From the NCBI RefSeq assembly GCF_000284375.1, contig NC_017249.1, positions 186,001 to 250,000 on the forward strand: a DNA stretch of 64,000 nucleotides, written 5' to 3'. The DNA comes from Bradyrhizobium japonicum USDA 6. Its GTDB lineage: Bacteria; Pseudomonadota; Alphaproteobacteria; Rhizobiales; Xanthobacteraceae. Shown here in pieces: positions 28,482 through 38,090 of the stretch. Each line of letters opens with the position of its first letter. Position 1 is the first letter of the stretch. A model generated the notes under the pieces. That model ran no database searches, was not told where the DNA came from, and was given only the letters and a program-made list of their open reading frames with translations. Made by a program: the position numbers and the translations under genes.

Positions 28482-28757
28482 ATGACCGACGCTGTCGAAA
28501 TCTACACCAGGCCGGGCTGTGGCTATTGTTCCGCCGCCAAATCGCTGCTGACCCGCAAGAAGGCAACCTTCACGGAGTTCGACATCGCCAAGAACCCGTC
28601 CTGGCGCGAGGAGATGTACGACCGCGCCGGCGGGGGCTCGACTTTCCCGCAGATCTGGATCGGCGGAACCCACGTCGGCGGTTGCGACGAGCTCTATGCG
28701 CTCGACCGCGAGGGCAAGCTCGACGGCATGCTGGGCAGCGTGAAGGCCACGTCATGA
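28482..28757 (+). CDS. grxC: Glutaredoxin 3
   Basis: Small GSH-dependent thiol oxidoreductase, 91 aa. The active site is C13-G-Y-C16; the family usually has C-P-Y-C, so the Pro-to-Gly change may alter redox potential. The GSH-binding TFPQIWIGG (cis-Pro) and GGCDELYAL motifs are present. An in-frame ATG at 28464 would add six residues. The stop overlaps the next start as ATGA, so it is coupled to the nitrilase gene. Confidence 0.94.
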   Translation: MTDAVEIYTRPGCGYCSAAKSLLTRKKATFTEFDIAKNPSWREEMYDRAGGGSTFPQIWIGGTHVGGCDELYALDREGKLDGMLGSVKATS

Positions 28758-29632
28758 GCGAGGATCGCACCTTCACCGCCGCGATGATCCAGATGCGCAC
28801 CGGCCTGATGCCCGAGCCGAGCCTCGCGCAGGCCACTAGGCTGATCCGGCAGGCTGCCGCCGATGGCGCCGACTACGTGCAGACGCCCGAAGTCAGCAAC
28901 ATGATGCAGCTCAACCGCAAGGCGCTGTTCGAGCACCTCCAGAGCGAGGAGGACGACACCTCGCTAAGGGCCTATCGCGCGCTCGCGGCCGAGCTGAAGA
29001 TCCACATCCATGTCGGATCGCTGGCGCTGCGCTTCTCGCCGGAGAAGGCGGTCAATCGGTCCTTCCTGATCGGCCCCGAGGGCAATGTGCTCGCGAGCTA
29101 CGACAAGATCCACATGTTCGACATCGAGTTGCCGGACGGCGAGAGCTATCGCGAATCCGCCAATTACCAGCCGGGCGAGACCGCCGTGATCTCCGACCTG
29201 CCCTGGGGCCGCGTCGGGCTGACGATCTGCTACGACGTGCGCTTCCCCGCGCTCTACCGCGCGCTGGCCGAGAGCGGCGCGTATTTCATCACCGTGCCCT
29301 CGGCCTTCACCCGCAAGACCGGCGAGGCGCACTGGCACATCCTGCTGCGCTCGCGCGCGATCGAGACCGGCTGCTTCATCTTCGCCGCCGCGCAGGCCGG
29401 CCTGCATGAGAACAAGCGCGAGACCTATGGCCACTCGCTGATCATCGACCCCTGGGGCGAGATCCTCGCCGAGGGCGACGTCGAGCCCGGGATCATCATG
29501 GCCAAGATCGACCCGGCCAAGGTCGAGACCGCACGCCGCGCGATCCCCTCGCTCCAGCACGGCCGCCGCTTCGGCGTCGCCGATCCCAAGGCCGGGCCGG
29601 ACCATCTGCACCTCGTGCGAGGATCGGCATGA
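28754..29632 (+). CDS. Carbon-nitrogen hydrolase (Nit/omega-amidase type)
   Basis: Nitrilase-superfamily amidase, 292 aa. The Glu-Lys-Cys triad is E46 (QTPEVSN), K118 (YDKIHMFD) and C159 (ICYDVRFP). It resembles the Nit1/Nit2 branch, whose members hydrolyse deaminated glutathione or omega-amides. The position directly after grxC supports a glutathione link. ATGA overlaps at both ends couple it to grxC and the DUF1178 gene. Confidence 0.92.
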   Translation: MSEDRTFTAAMIQMRTGLMPEPSLAQATRLIRQAAADGADYVQTPEVSNMMQLNRKALFEHLQSEEDDTSLRAYRALAAELKIHIHVGSLALRFSPEKAVNRSFLIGPEGNVLASYDKIHMFDIELPDGESYRESANYQPGETAVISDLPWGRVGLTICYDVRFPALYRALAESGAYFITVPSAFTRKTGEAHWHILLRSRAIETGCFIFAAAQAGLHENKRETYGHSLIIDPWGEILAEGDVEPGIIMAKIDPAKVETARRAIPSLQHGRRFGVADPKAGPDHLHLVRGSA

Positions 29633-30111
29633 TCCGCTACGCGCTCCACTGCGACCGAAGCCACGCGTTCGAAAGCTGGTTCCAGAGCTCGTCGGCTTAT
29701 GATGCGCAGGTGAAGCGCAAGCTCGTGACTTGCCCGATCTGCGGCTCGGCCAAGGTCGAGAAGGCGATCATGGCCCCGCGGATCATCGGCAAGAAGGGCC
29801 GCGGACGGGCGACGCCACCGCCGGAGCCTGGCTCAACGCCTGCGCCCGAGGCCGCGTCTTCGGGACCGACCTCGCTGATGATGGCGCAGGAGCGCGAGTT
29901 GCGCGCCAAGCTCAAGGAGCTGCGCGATCACATCGTCAAGCACGCCGACAATGTCGGCGAGCGCTTTGCGAACGAAGCCCGCGCGATGCATTACGGCGAC
30001 AAGGAGCACCGTCCGATCTATGGCGAGGCTTCGCCCGACGAGGCCAAGTCGCTGATCGACGAAGGCATCGAGGTGTCGCCGCTGCCGACGCTCCCGGAAG
30101 ATAGGAACTAG
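29629..30111 (+). CDS. DUF1178 family protein
   Basis: Unknown-function protein, 160 aa. The N-terminus [18 protein letters not shown] and the CPICGS motif are family hallmarks and suggest a small zinc ribbon with two further Cys/His. The central GRGRATPPPEPGSTPAPE is low complexity. The C-terminal half is helical, with NVGERFANEARAMHYGD. Last gene of the comF-grxC-nitrilase unit. Its stop shares CTAG with the convergent DMT gene. Confidence 0.9.
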   Translation: MIRYALHCDRSHAFESWFQSSSAYDAQVKRKLVTCPICGSAKVEKAIMAPRIIGKKGRGRATPPPEPGSTPAPEAASSGPTSLMMAQERELRAKLKELRDHIVKHADNVGERFANEARAMHYGDKEHRPIYGEASPDEAKSLIDEGIEVSPLPTLPEDRN

Positions 30112-31007
30112 GCCCCCACCAGCACCGCAACGCCGACGACGATCAGCGCGATGCCAAAAATCTCGCGCGGCGCGATCGGCTGCTTGAACGAGTAATACGC
30201 CACGCCTTGCGCGAACAGCACCTCGATCAAGGCGAGCGTGCGGACATTGGCGGCGGCCGTCAGCGCGAATGCCAGGAACCAGAACTGCGAGGCGAAGGCA
30301 CCCATGAAGCCGGCGAGCAGCGACGGCTTCCACAATCCCAGGATCGACTGGAGCACCTTTGGCGCGCGCCAGAGCAGAAAGATCGTCAGCACCAGCGTCT
30401 GCACGAACAGACCGAGCACCAGCGTGAACGACGCCGCCGTCACGAAGGAGACGTCAGGCACGTTGATGATCGCGCCGCGAAAACCGACCGCTGACAACGC
30501 GAACGCCGCAGCCGCGACGAGACCGGTGATGGTCGGCTTCAGCTCGGCAAAGCTCTTCTCGCCGCCGGGCCGCAGCGCCGTGATGACGACGCCGACGGTC
30601 GCGATCACGATCGCCAGCACCTTCAGCCAGGTGAGATGATCGCCAAGGAACACGAACCCGAAAATCGCGGTCTGGATCGCCTCGGTCTTCAGGTACGCCG
30701 TCGTCACCACGAAGGAGCGATCGTTCATTGCGAGCAGCATCAGCCCGGTCGCAACGATCTGGCTGAGCGCCCCGAGCAGCAGCCACGGCCAGAACACGGT
30801 CGGCGGCATGCCGAGGTGATCGCCGGTCGCGACCAGCACCACGCCCAGAAACAGCAGCGAGAACGGGAAGCCGAACAGGAAGCGGATATTGGTCGCGCCC
30901 CAGGTCCCCAGCGGCTTCGTCAACGACCGCTGCATCGCATTGCGCGCGACCTGCCCGAGCGCAGCGATGACGGTGAAGGGAATCCAGAGGCTGGCGATGG
31001 TGAGCAT
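30108..31007 (-). CDS. DMT superfamily (EamA) transporter
   Basis: Inner-membrane transporter, 299 aa, with ten hydrophobic segments arranged as two EamA repeats. Glycine-rich helices such as GIALIVVGVAVLVGA end the protein. The ATG at 31007 is chosen because the upstream extension to 31070 is Thr/Pro-rich and lacks family features. Substrate unknown. Confidence 0.88.
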   Translation of the reverse strand: MLTIASLWIPFTVIAALGQVARNAMQRSLTKPLGTWGATNIRFLFGFPFSLLFLGVVLVATGDHLGMPPTVFWPWLLLGALSQIVATGLMLLAMNDRSFVVTTAYLKTEAIQTAIFGFVFLGDHLTWLKVLAIVIATVGVVITALRPGGEKSFAELKPTITGLVAAAAFALSAVGFRGAIINVPDVSFVTAASFTLVLGLFVQTLVLTIFLLWRAPKVLQSILGLWKPSLLAGFMGAFASQFWFLAFALTAAANVRTLALIEVLFAQGVAYYSFKQPIAPREIFGIALIVVGVAVLVGA

Positions 31008-31115
31008 GCGGGTGGGAGCGGTAGGAGGAGAAGCCGTGGCCAACCTGCCGCTAGCGGCGAGGCAGGTCAATCACGCCCAGATCATAGGAGCGATGCTCAC
31101 GCCTCGCGTACCCCC

Positions 31116-31889
31116 TCACACCATCCCTTCCGCCACGACCATGTAGTTCACGTCCATATCCGACGAGAGGGCCCATTTGTCGGCAAAGGGTGAGTAGACG
31201 ACGCCGGTCTGCTCGGTGATGACGAGGCGGTTGTCCAAAAGATATTTCGTCAGCTCGTCGGGGGTGACGAACTTGTTCCATTCGTGGGTGCCGCGCGGCA
31301 GCCAGCGCAGGACGTATTCGGCGCCGACGATGGCGAGCGCGAAGCTCTTCCAGTTCCGGTTCAGCGTCGAGACCACCATCAGCCCGTTCGGCTTCAGCAT
31401 CGCCGCGCAGCGCTTCAGGAAAACGCCGACATCGACGACGTGCTCGACCACTTCCATTGCCAGCACGATGTCGAAGCGCTCGCGCGGGTCGATCTCCTCG
31501 ACCGTGGTGCAGCGGTAGTCGATCGACAGATGGCTCTTGTCGGCATGCAGCTTCGCGGCGGCGATGTTGCTCACCGAGGGATCGACGCCGATGACCTGGG
31601 CACCGAGGCGCGACAGCGGCTCGCACAACAGGCCGGCGCCGCAGCCGATGTCGAGCACGCGCAGGCCGCCGAGGCAGTTGAGGCTGCGCACGTTGCGCTC
31701 GAACTTGCGGCAGGCGGCGTCGCGGATGTAGCCGAGCCGCAGCGGGTTGATCCGGTGCAGCGGCGCCATCTTGCCGTTGGGGTCCCACCACTCGGCCGAA
31801 AGTTTCGAGAATTTCGCGATCTCGGCGGCATCGACGGTCGAGCCCGGCTGCGGGCTTGGGGTTGCGGAAGTATTTTGCTGCATGCTCAT
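31116..31889 (-). CDS. ubiG: Ubiquinone biosynthesis O-methyltransferase UbiG
   Basis: Performs both O-methylations of ubiquinone synthesis. It is 257 aa. SAM motif I is VLDIGCGAGLL; the N-terminal FSKLSAEWWDPNGKMAPLH and the later MEVVEHV and STLNRNWKSFALAIVGAEY are characteristic. The first 20 residues are Ser/Gln-rich. It lies 14 bp after the PH-like gene on the same strand, opposite lysC. Confidence 0.96.
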   Translation of the reverse strand: MSMQQNTSATPSPQPGSTVDAAEIAKFSKLSAEWWDPNGKMAPLHRINPLRLGYIRDAACRKFERNVRSLNCLGGLRVLDIGCGAGLLCEPLSRLGAQVIGVDPSVSNIAAAKLHADKSHLSIDYRCTTVEEIDPRERFDIVLAMEVVEHVVDVGVFLKRCAAMLKPNGLMVVSTLNRNWKSFALAIVGAEYVLRWLPRGTHEWNKFVTPDELTKYLLDNRLVITEQTGVVYSPFADKWALSSDMDVNYMVVAEGMV

Positions 31890-31903
31890 GATTGGGCGCG
31901 GTC

Positions 31904-32371
31904 CTACCGCGTGGTGATCGAACTACGGAAGGCGAGCGGCGAGTCGACGGTGGTGATCTTTTCGATCCCCTCGCCAACGCCGCGAATCGTCACGTCGCCG
32001 TAGTTGAGAATACGTCCAAGAATCGACTGGTCGACGTCGACACTCTCGACCTTATCCAGCGCCATTTCAAAGGTCCGGCGCTTGATGAACCCCGTCTTGT
32101 GCACAACCCGCAAGTTGGTGACGTCGGTCTCGGTCGTGAAGCGATGGAACCAGCCCTTGATGGTCCAGTAAAGGGCGGCCAGAGCCACGACGCCGGCGGC
32201 TATGAGGGACAGCACCCTGAGGCCATCGGCCGTGGCCTGCGGCATCAGGACGAGAAAGGCGAGAGCCACGATCCAGGCCACGATGGCCGGAAAATAGAAG
32301 ATCCAGTGCGCATTGGTCGAATACAGCACCCGCTCGCCCGGTTGCAGGATCTCGTCGATATAACGCGCCAT
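31904..32371 (-). CDS. PH-like (bPH2/YdbT-type) membrane protein
   Basis: A 155-aa protein with a short N-terminal domain (PGERVLYSTNAHWIFYFP), two transmembrane helices (about 24-45 and 51-70), then a bacterial PH domain with TTETDVTNLRVVHKTGFI and a C-terminal beta-rich stretch ending VDSPLAFRSSITTR. Function unknown. Adjacent to ubiG and divergent from lysC. Confidence 0.88.
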   Translation of the reverse strand: MARYIDEILQPGERVLYSTNAHWIFYFPAIVAWIVALAFLVLMPQATADGLRVLSLIAAGVVALAALYWTIKGWFHRFTTETDVTNLRVVHKTGFIKRRTFEMALDKVESVDVDQSILGRILNYGDVTIRGVGEGIEKITTVDSPLAFRSSITTR

Positions 32372-32544
32372 GATCTCGGTTAACCCATACCCCCAAGCCA
32401 GACCTTAGGCCGGACCTTACCCTGCCCCCGCAGGAACCCGCTTGCCCCCGGCCCCGCCGCTATGTATACGCGCGGTCGGTGTCCGCAGGCATTGCCTCGA
32501 GCGGGTCACCATACTGATCCTTATGAGGGAATGCACGCGTCGTC

Positions 32545-33801
32545 ATGAGCCGCCTCGTGATGAAATTCGGCGGCACGTCCGTCGCCAATATCGAACGTAT
32601 CCGCAACGTCGCACGCCATGTGAAGCGTGAGGTCGACGCCGGCCACGAAGTGGCTGTGGTCGTCTCGGCGATGTCCGGCAAAACCAACGAGCTGGTGGCC
32701 TGGTGCACCGAGGCCTCGCCGATGCACGACGCGCGCGAATACGATGCCGTCGTCGCCTCCGGCGAACAGGTAACGTCGGGCCTGCTCGCCATCGTGCTTC
32801 AGGGCATGGGCATCCAGGCCCGCTCCTGGCAGGGCTGGCAGATCCCGATCAAGACCAGCGACGCCCATGCCTCGGCCCGGATCGAGGACATCGACGGCAG
32901 CGAGATCATCAAGCGCTTCCAGGAGCGCAAGGAGGTCGCGGTCATCGCCGGCTTCCAGGGCATCAATCCCGAGACCAATCGCATCACCACGCTCGGCCGC
33001 GGCGGCTCCGATACCTCGGCCGTGGCGATCGCCGCCGCCGTCAAGGCCGACCGCTGCGACATCTACACCGATGTCGACGGCGTCTACACCACCGACCCGC
33101 GAATCGTGCCGAAGGCCCGCCGCCTCGACAAGATCGCGTTCGAAGACATGCTGGAACTGGCCTCCCAGGGCGCAAAAGTGCTCCAGGTCCGCTCGGTGGA
33201 ACTCGGCATGGTCCACAACATGCCGATCTTCGTCCGCTCAAGCTTCGACAAGCCCGAGGATATCGACCCGCATGCCAACCAGCCGCCCGGCACGCTGATC
33301 TGCAGCGAGGAGGAGATCATGGAAAGCCACGTCGTCACCGGCATCGCCTTCTCGAAGGACGAGGCCCAGATCTCGGTACGCCAGATCGAGGACAAGCCCG
33401 GCGTGGCAGCGTCGATCTTCGGCCCGCTGGCGGATGCCAACATCAACGTCGACATGATCGTGCAGAACGTCTCCGAGGACGGCAAGACCACCGATCTCAC
33501 CTTCACGGTGCCGGCGGCCGACTACACCCGCGCCAAGGACACGATCACGGCCGCCAAGGGCAAGATCGGCTATGCCCGGCTCGATACCGCCACCGACGTC
33601 GCCAAGATATCGGTAATCGGCAGCGGCATGCGCAGCCATGCCGGCGTCGCCGCCCAGGCGTTCTCGGCCCTCGCCGGACGGAATATCAACATCCGGGCCA
33701 TCACAACCTCCGAGATCAAATTCTCGGTTTTGATCGACACCGCCTATACCGAGCTTGCGGTGCGCACCCTGCACACGCTCTACGGTCTCGATCAGGCCTA
33801 G
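32545..33801 (+). CDS. lysC: Aspartate kinase
   Basis: First step of the aspartate family (lysine, threonine, methionine, DAP): phosphorylates aspartate. It is 418 aa. KFGGTSVANIERIRNVA near the N-terminus, GRGGSDTSAVAIAAAVKAD and the DVDGVYTTDPRIVPKA block form the kinase domain. Two ACT domains (about 265-415) give feedback control, probably by Lys and/or Thr. It is complete and is followed by two hairpins and then ptsP. Confidence 0.97.
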   Translation: MSRLVMKFGGTSVANIERIRNVARHVKREVDAGHEVAVVVSAMSGKTNELVAWCTEASPMHDAREYDAVVASGEQVTSGLLAIVLQGMGIQARSWQGWQIPIKTSDAHASARIEDIDGSEIIKRFQERKEVAVIAGFQGINPETNRITTLGRGGSDTSAVAIAAAVKADRCDIYTDVDGVYTTDPRIVPKARRLDKIAFEDMLELASQGAKVLQVRSVELGMVHNMPIFVRSSFDKPEDIDPHANQPPGTLICSEEEIMESHVVTGIAFSKDEAQISVRQIEDKPGVAASIFGPLADANINVDMIVQNVSEDGKTTDLTFTVPAADYTRAKDTITAAKGKIGYARLDTATDVAKISVIGSGMRSHAGVAAQAFSALAGRNINIRAITTSEIKFSVLIDTAYTELAVRTLHTLYGLDQA

Positions 33802-33827
33802 ACGAATTTTCTCTTAGCGGTCGCAGC

Positions 33828-33887
33828 AAACGCGAAGGTGTACACACCTTCGCGTTTGGCAGGCGTTTTGCTTGGCAAAACAAGCCT
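33828..33887 (+). terminator. Two tandem hairpins between lysC and ptsP
   Basis: Hairpin 1 has perfect arms AAACGCGAAGGTGT (33828-33841) and ACACCTTCGCGTTT (33844-33857). Hairpin 2 has GTTTTGC (33865-33871) and GCAAAAC (33875-33881), extended by AGGC/GCCT after a bulge to 33887. There is no long U-tract, though both stems contain T/A runs at their base. It is the likely end of lysC transcription in the 288-bp gap; the remainder (33888-34089) shows only the ptsP RBS (GAGGAG at 34073-34078). Confidence 0.65.
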
Positions 33888-34089
33888 CAATTCGCTATAC
33901 GGCGAACAGGGTGGGCTGCCGCAGACTGTGTCCCAGTTCAGGCGGCGCTGATTCGGTGCAAGCGCTAAATCTTGAGTAGATTTGTGTTTGTGCCTGCGCC
34001 GGACGAACAATTTGGTTGTTTTTCTGGAATTTTGGGCCAGCCGCCGGCCGATACCGCCGGGCCAGGCAGACGGAGGAGATTGACGGTTC

Positions 34090-36357
34090 ATGCGGAGCGC
34101 GTCGGGAGGTCCCCGCGTCTTGTTGAGACGGCTCCGCGAAACCATGGCGGAGCAGGTCTCGGCCCAGGAGCGGCTGGACAAGATCGTGGTGCTGATCGCC
34201 GCCAACATGGTGGCCGAGGTGTGCTCGGTCTATGTGCTGCGCATCGACAACACGCTCGAGCTCTACGCCACCGAAGGCCTCAACCGCGAGGCGGTTCACC
34301 ACACCGTGCTGAGCGCCCATGAGGGCCTGGTCGGCCTCGTCGCCAGCGAGGCGACCCCGCTCAACCTCAGCGACGCGCAAAGCCACCCGGCCTTCTCGTT
34401 CCGCCCGGAGACCGGCGAAGAAATCTATCACTCCTTCCTCGGCGTGCCGATCCTGCGCGCCGGCAACACGCTCGGCGTGCTGGTGGTGCAGAACCGCGCC
34501 AAGCGCAATTATGTCGAGGAGGAGCTCGAGGCGCTCCAGACCACCGCGATGGTGCTGGCGGAGCTGATCGCCTCCGGCGAATTGTCTGCGCTGGCCCAGC
34601 CGGGCCAGGAGCCGGCCGCACGCCATTCGGCGCAGAAGGTCGGCGCCATCCTCTCGGAAGGCATCGCGCTCGGCCATGTCGTGCTGCACGAGCCGCGCGT
34701 CGTCATCAAGGACTACATCGCCGAGGATCTGCCGAAGGAGATCAAGCGGCTCGACACCGCGCTCGCCAAGCTGCGCGCCGATCTCGACCGCATGCTGGAA
34801 CGTGGCGACGTTGCCGAGGGCGGCGAGCACCGCGAGGTGCTGGAAGCCTATCGCATGTTCGCCAACGACCAGGGCTGGTCGCACAAGCTGCATGAGGCGG
34901 TCGCCACCGGCCTCACGGCGGAAGCCGCCGTCGAGCGCGTGCAGTCCGACACCCGCGCGCGCATGCTGCGCTCCACCGATCCCTATCTGCGCGACCGGCT
35001 GCACGATCTCGAGGATCTCGGCTACCGCCTGATGCGGCAGCTGGTCGGCCAGGACCACGCGCCCTCGCGCGAGCAATTGCCCGACAATGCCATCGTCATC
35101 GCGCGCGCGATGGGCCCGGCGGCGCTGCTCGATTACGACCGCAAGCGCCTGCGCGGCATCGTGCTGGAGGAAGGCACCGCCAACTCGCACGTCTCGATCG
35201 TGGCCCGCGCGCTCGGCATTCCCGCGGTCGGCGAAGTCCCGAACGCGCCCGGCATCGCCGATCCCGGCGACGCCATCATCGTCGACGGCACCTCGGGCTC
35301 GATCTATGTGCGCCCGTCGCAGGAGGTCGAAGCCGCCTTCGCCGAGCGCGTGCGCTTCCGGGCCCGCCGCCAGGCGCAGTACCTCGCGCTGCGCGACCTG
35401 CCCTGCGTCACCAGGGACGGCCAGAAGGTCGAGCTGATGATCAACGCAGGTCTTGCGATCGACCTGCCGCATATCGAGGACACCGGCAGCGCCGGCATCG
35501 GCCTGTTCCGCACCGAGCTGCAGTTCATGGTGGGACAGAGCCTGCCGCGCACCAGCGACCAGCTCGCGCTCTATCGCACGGTGCTCGATGCCGCCGGCAC
35601 CAAGCCCGTCACCTTCCGCACCCTCGACATCGGCGGCGACAAGGCGCTGCCCTATATGGAAGCCGTGATCGAGGAAAATCCCGCGCTCGGCTGGCGCGCG
35701 ATCCGGCTCGGCCTCGATCGCCCCGGCCTGCTGCGCGGCCAGATCCGAGCGCTCTTGCGCGCCGGCGGCGGCCGCGCGCTGCGCATCATGTTCCCGATGA
35801 TCTCGGAGGTCGCGGAGTTCGACTCGGCGAAAGCGCTGGTCGAGCGCGAGCTGACCTATCTGCGCCAGCACGGCCACACCCTGCCGGAGCGCATCGACAT
35901 CGGCACCATGGTCGAGGTGCCCGCCCTGCTCTACCAGCTCGACGAGCTCCTCAAGAAGGTCGACTTCATCTCGGTCGGCTCCAACGATCTGTTCCAGTTC
36001 CTGTTCGCGGTCGACCGCGGCAATGCCAAGGTCTCCGAGCGCTTCGACACCATGTCGGCGCCGATCCTGCGCGTGCTGCGCGAGATCGCGCGGAAGTCGA
36101 ACGATGCGAAGAAGTCGCTGTCGCTGTGCGGCGAGATGGCTTCCAAGCCGATCGGCGCGCTGGCGCTGATCGCGATGGGTTATCGTTCGCTGTCGCTCTC
36201 GGCGACCGCGCTCGGCCCGGTCAAGGCGATGGTGATCGACCTCGATGCCAAGAAGGCCGAAGCGGTGCTCGGCCCCTTGCTGGACGCGCCCGCCGGCAGC
36301 GTCTCGATCCGGCAGAAGCTGACGGAATTTGCCGAGGCCGAAGGTCTGGCGTTGTAG
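34090..36357 (+). CDS. ptsP: PTS-Ntr enzyme I (phosphoenolpyruvate-protein phosphotransferase)
   Basis: First phosphocarrier of the nitrogen PTS: takes phosphate from PEP and passes it to NPr and then EIIA-Ntr, a regulatory cascade linked to nitrogen and K+ state. It is 755 aa: N-terminal GAF domain (about 20-165, which in relatives senses glutamine/alpha-ketoglutarate), then EI-N, the phosphohistidine domain with H367 (GTANSHVSIVARAL), and the PEP-binding barrel with GIGLFRTELQFM, RTLDIGGDKALPYM and the SVGSNDLFQFLFAVDR block. Full length. It lies upstream of prfA (57-bp gap). Confidence 0.95.
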   Translation: MRSASGGPRVLLRRLRETMAEQVSAQERLDKIVVLIAANMVAEVCSVYVLRIDNTLELYATEGLNREAVHHTVLSAHEGLVGLVASEATPLNLSDAQSHPAFSFRPETGEEIYHSFLGVPILRAGNTLGVLVVQNRAKRNYVEEELEALQTTAMVLAELIASGELSALAQPGQEPAARHSAQKVGAILSEGIALGHVVLHEPRVVIKDYIAEDLPKEIKRLDTALAKLRADLDRMLERGDVAEGGEHREVLEAYRMFANDQGWSHKLHEAVATGLTAEAAVERVQSDTRARMLRSTDPYLRDRLHDLEDLGYRLMRQLVGQDHAPSREQLPDNAIVIARAMGPAALLDYDRKRLRGIVLEEGTANSHVSIVARALGIPAVGEVPNAPGIADPGDAIIVDGTSGSIYVRPSQEVEAAFAERVRFRARRQAQYLALRDLPCVTRDGQKVELMINAGLAIDLPHIEDTGSAGIGLFRTELQFMVGQSLPRTSDQLALYRTVLDAAGTKPVTFRTLDIGGDKALPYMEAVIEENPALGWRAIRLGLDRPGLLRGQIRALLRAGGGRALRIMFPMISEVAEFDSAKALVERELTYLRQHGHTLPERIDIGTMVEVPALLYQLDELLKKVDFISVGSNDLFQFLFAVDRGNAKVSERFDTMSAPILRVLREIARKSNDAKKSLSLCGEMASKPIGALALIAMGYRSLSLSATALGPVKAMVIDLDAKKAEAVLGPLLDAPAGSVSIRQKLTEFAEAEGLAL

Positions 36358-36414
36358 CGGGCCTGTCGCCCCTTCTCGCCGCCTCGCCCTCTTCCGCCAT
36401 TTGAGACTGAACCG

Positions 36415-37500
36415 ATGTCGTCACTCCCCGAAGCCAAACTGGACGTTCTGCTCGCGCATCACGCCTCGCTCGAGGCCGAATCGCTCGGCCAGCTCGCCTC
36501 CGAACGCTATGTGCAGATCACCCGGGAGCTCGCCGAGCTCGCCCCGCTGATCGAGGCGGTGAAGGCTTATCGCTCCGCCGTGAAAGAGCTCGCCGACACC
36601 GCGGCGCTGATCGGCGATCCTGCGACGGATGCCGAGATGCGCGGCATGGCGGAAGCCGAGCGCGACGAGCTGACGCCCAAGATCGAAGAGCTGGTCCAGA
36701 AGATTCGCGTCGCGCTGCTGCCCAAGGACGCCATGGACGACCGCAACGTGGTGCTGGAAATCCGCGCCGGCACCGGCGGCGACGAGGCCTCGCTGTTCGC
36801 CGGCGATCTGTTCCGGATGTATGAGCGCTTCGCCAGCTTGCAGGGCTGGAAGGTCGAGGTGATCTCGGCCAGCGAAGGCACGGTCGGCGGCTACAAGGAA
36901 ATCATCGCGGAGATCCAGGGCCGCGGCGCGTTCTCGAAACTGAAATTCGAATCCGGCGTGCATCGCGTGCAGCGCGTGCCCGACACCGAGACGCAGGGAC
37001 GCATCCACACCTCCGCGGCGACGGTCGCCGTGCTGCCGGAGGTCGAGGATGTCGACGTCGAGATCAAGAACGACGATCTGCGGATCGAGACCATGCGTGC
37101 GCAAGGCGCCGGCGGCCAGCACGTCAACAAGACCGAATCGGCGATCCGTATCACCCACATCCCGACCGGTATCGTGGTGATGATGCAGGACAGCCGCTCG
37201 CAGCACAAGAACCGCGCCTCCGCCATGAACATCCTGCGCTCGCGCATCTACGATGCCGAGCGCCAGCGCGTCGATGCCGCCCGCTCGGCCGAGCGCAAGG
37301 AGAAGGTCGGCTCCGGCGACCGCAGCGAGCGCATCCGCACCTATAATTTCCCGCAAGGACGCGTCACCGATCATCGCATCAATCTGACGCTCTACAAGCT
37401 GCCGCAGGTGATCGCCGGCGAAGCGCTCGGCGAATTGACCGACGCGCTGACCACCGAGCATCAGGCAGCACAGCTCGCCGCGCAAGGCGCAGCCGCCTGA
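36415..37500 (+). CDS. prfA: Peptide chain release factor 1
   Basis: Recognises UAA/UAG and triggers peptide release. It is 361 aa. The GGQ catalytic motif is at 233-235 ([12 protein letters not shown]), the site methylated by PrmC. A PxT-type recognition loop is expected in the region around 185-195 ([16 protein letters not shown]). Normally prmC follows directly; here an 8-kb block intervenes and prmC is at 45586. Confidence 0.97.
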   Translation: MSSLPEAKLDVLLAHHASLEAESLGQLASERYVQITRELAELAPLIEAVKAYRSAVKELADTAALIGDPATDAEMRGMAEAERDELTPKIEELVQKIRVALLPKDAMDDRNVVLEIRAGTGGDEASLFAGDLFRMYERFASLQGWKVEVISASEGTVGGYKEIIAEIQGRGAFSKLKFESGVHRVQRVPDTETQGRIHTSAATVAVLPEVEDVDVEIKNDDLRIETMRAQGAGGQHVNKTESAIRITHIPTGIVVMMQDSRSQHKNRASAMNILRSRIYDAERQRVDAARSAERKEKVGSGDRSERIRTYNFPQGRVTDHRINLTLYKLPQVIAGEALGELTDALTTEHQAAQLAAQGAAA

Positions 37501-37508
37501 ACCGCGCC

Positions 37509-37979
37509 TCAGCGCGCTTTGGCCCGGAACGATCGCAGGATCTTGGCCAGGGCGGGTGCCCCGGCACCCAGCTCGTCCAGGTGAATGCGCGAGAGCGATC
37601 GCAGCTTCTGCTCGCCCTTGGCCGTCAGCCTGACCAGGACGCGTCTTGCGTCCTGCGGATCGGCTTCCCGTCCGATCAGCTTCAGCTTCGCCATGCGATC
37701 CACCAGCTCCACCGCGGTATGGTGCCGGATCAGGAGGAAACGCGCGATGTCGCCGACGCTTGCGCCGTCAGGGGCGGCCAGGCCCTTGATCGCCAGCAGC
37801 GCCTGATGCTGCTGCGGCGTCAATCCGGCGTTCTGGGCCGCCGTCTCGCTGAAGGCTAGGAAGGTCCGGAGCTGATAGCGGAACTGCGCAAGCGCCGCAT
37901 AGTCGGCCTCGCGCATCGCGCCGCCCTTTGAGGGCGCCGCGGACGCGGGGCGCGTCGTCTTCCGCTTCGATTGAGCCAT
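37509..37979 (-). CDS. MarR-like winged-helix regulator
   Basis: A 156-aa protein with a Lys/Arg/Ser-rich N-terminal tail (1-20) followed by a MarR fold: LTPQQHQALLAIKGL, VGDIARFLLIRHHTAVELVD (recognition helix), and the wing DPQDARRVLVRLTAKGEQ. The C-terminus ends in FRAKAR. Convergent with prfA, 8 bp apart. It begins the block between prfA and prmC. Target unknown. Confidence 0.85.
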   Translation of the reverse strand: MAQSKRKTTRPASAAPSKGGAMREADYAALAQFRYQLRTFLAFSETAAQNAGLTPQQHQALLAIKGLAAPDGASVGDIARFLLIRHHTAVELVDRMAKLKLIGREADPQDARRVLVRLTAKGEQKLRSLSRIHLDELGAGAPALAKILRSFRAKAR

Positions 37980-38090
37980 TCCTGCCTGCGACGTCGAGCC
38001 CGCCGGTGAAGCGGGCGGTCGCTGCCGAGACTAGCAAGGAAGGACGGGCGGAACCAACCGAGCGGCGCCGCGGATGCACAAATATCGGGG

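Noticed and set aside
33895..35877. 660-codon - strand open frame over ptsP
   Set aside because: Shadow of ptsP; no domain resemblance, composition typical of antisense frames.
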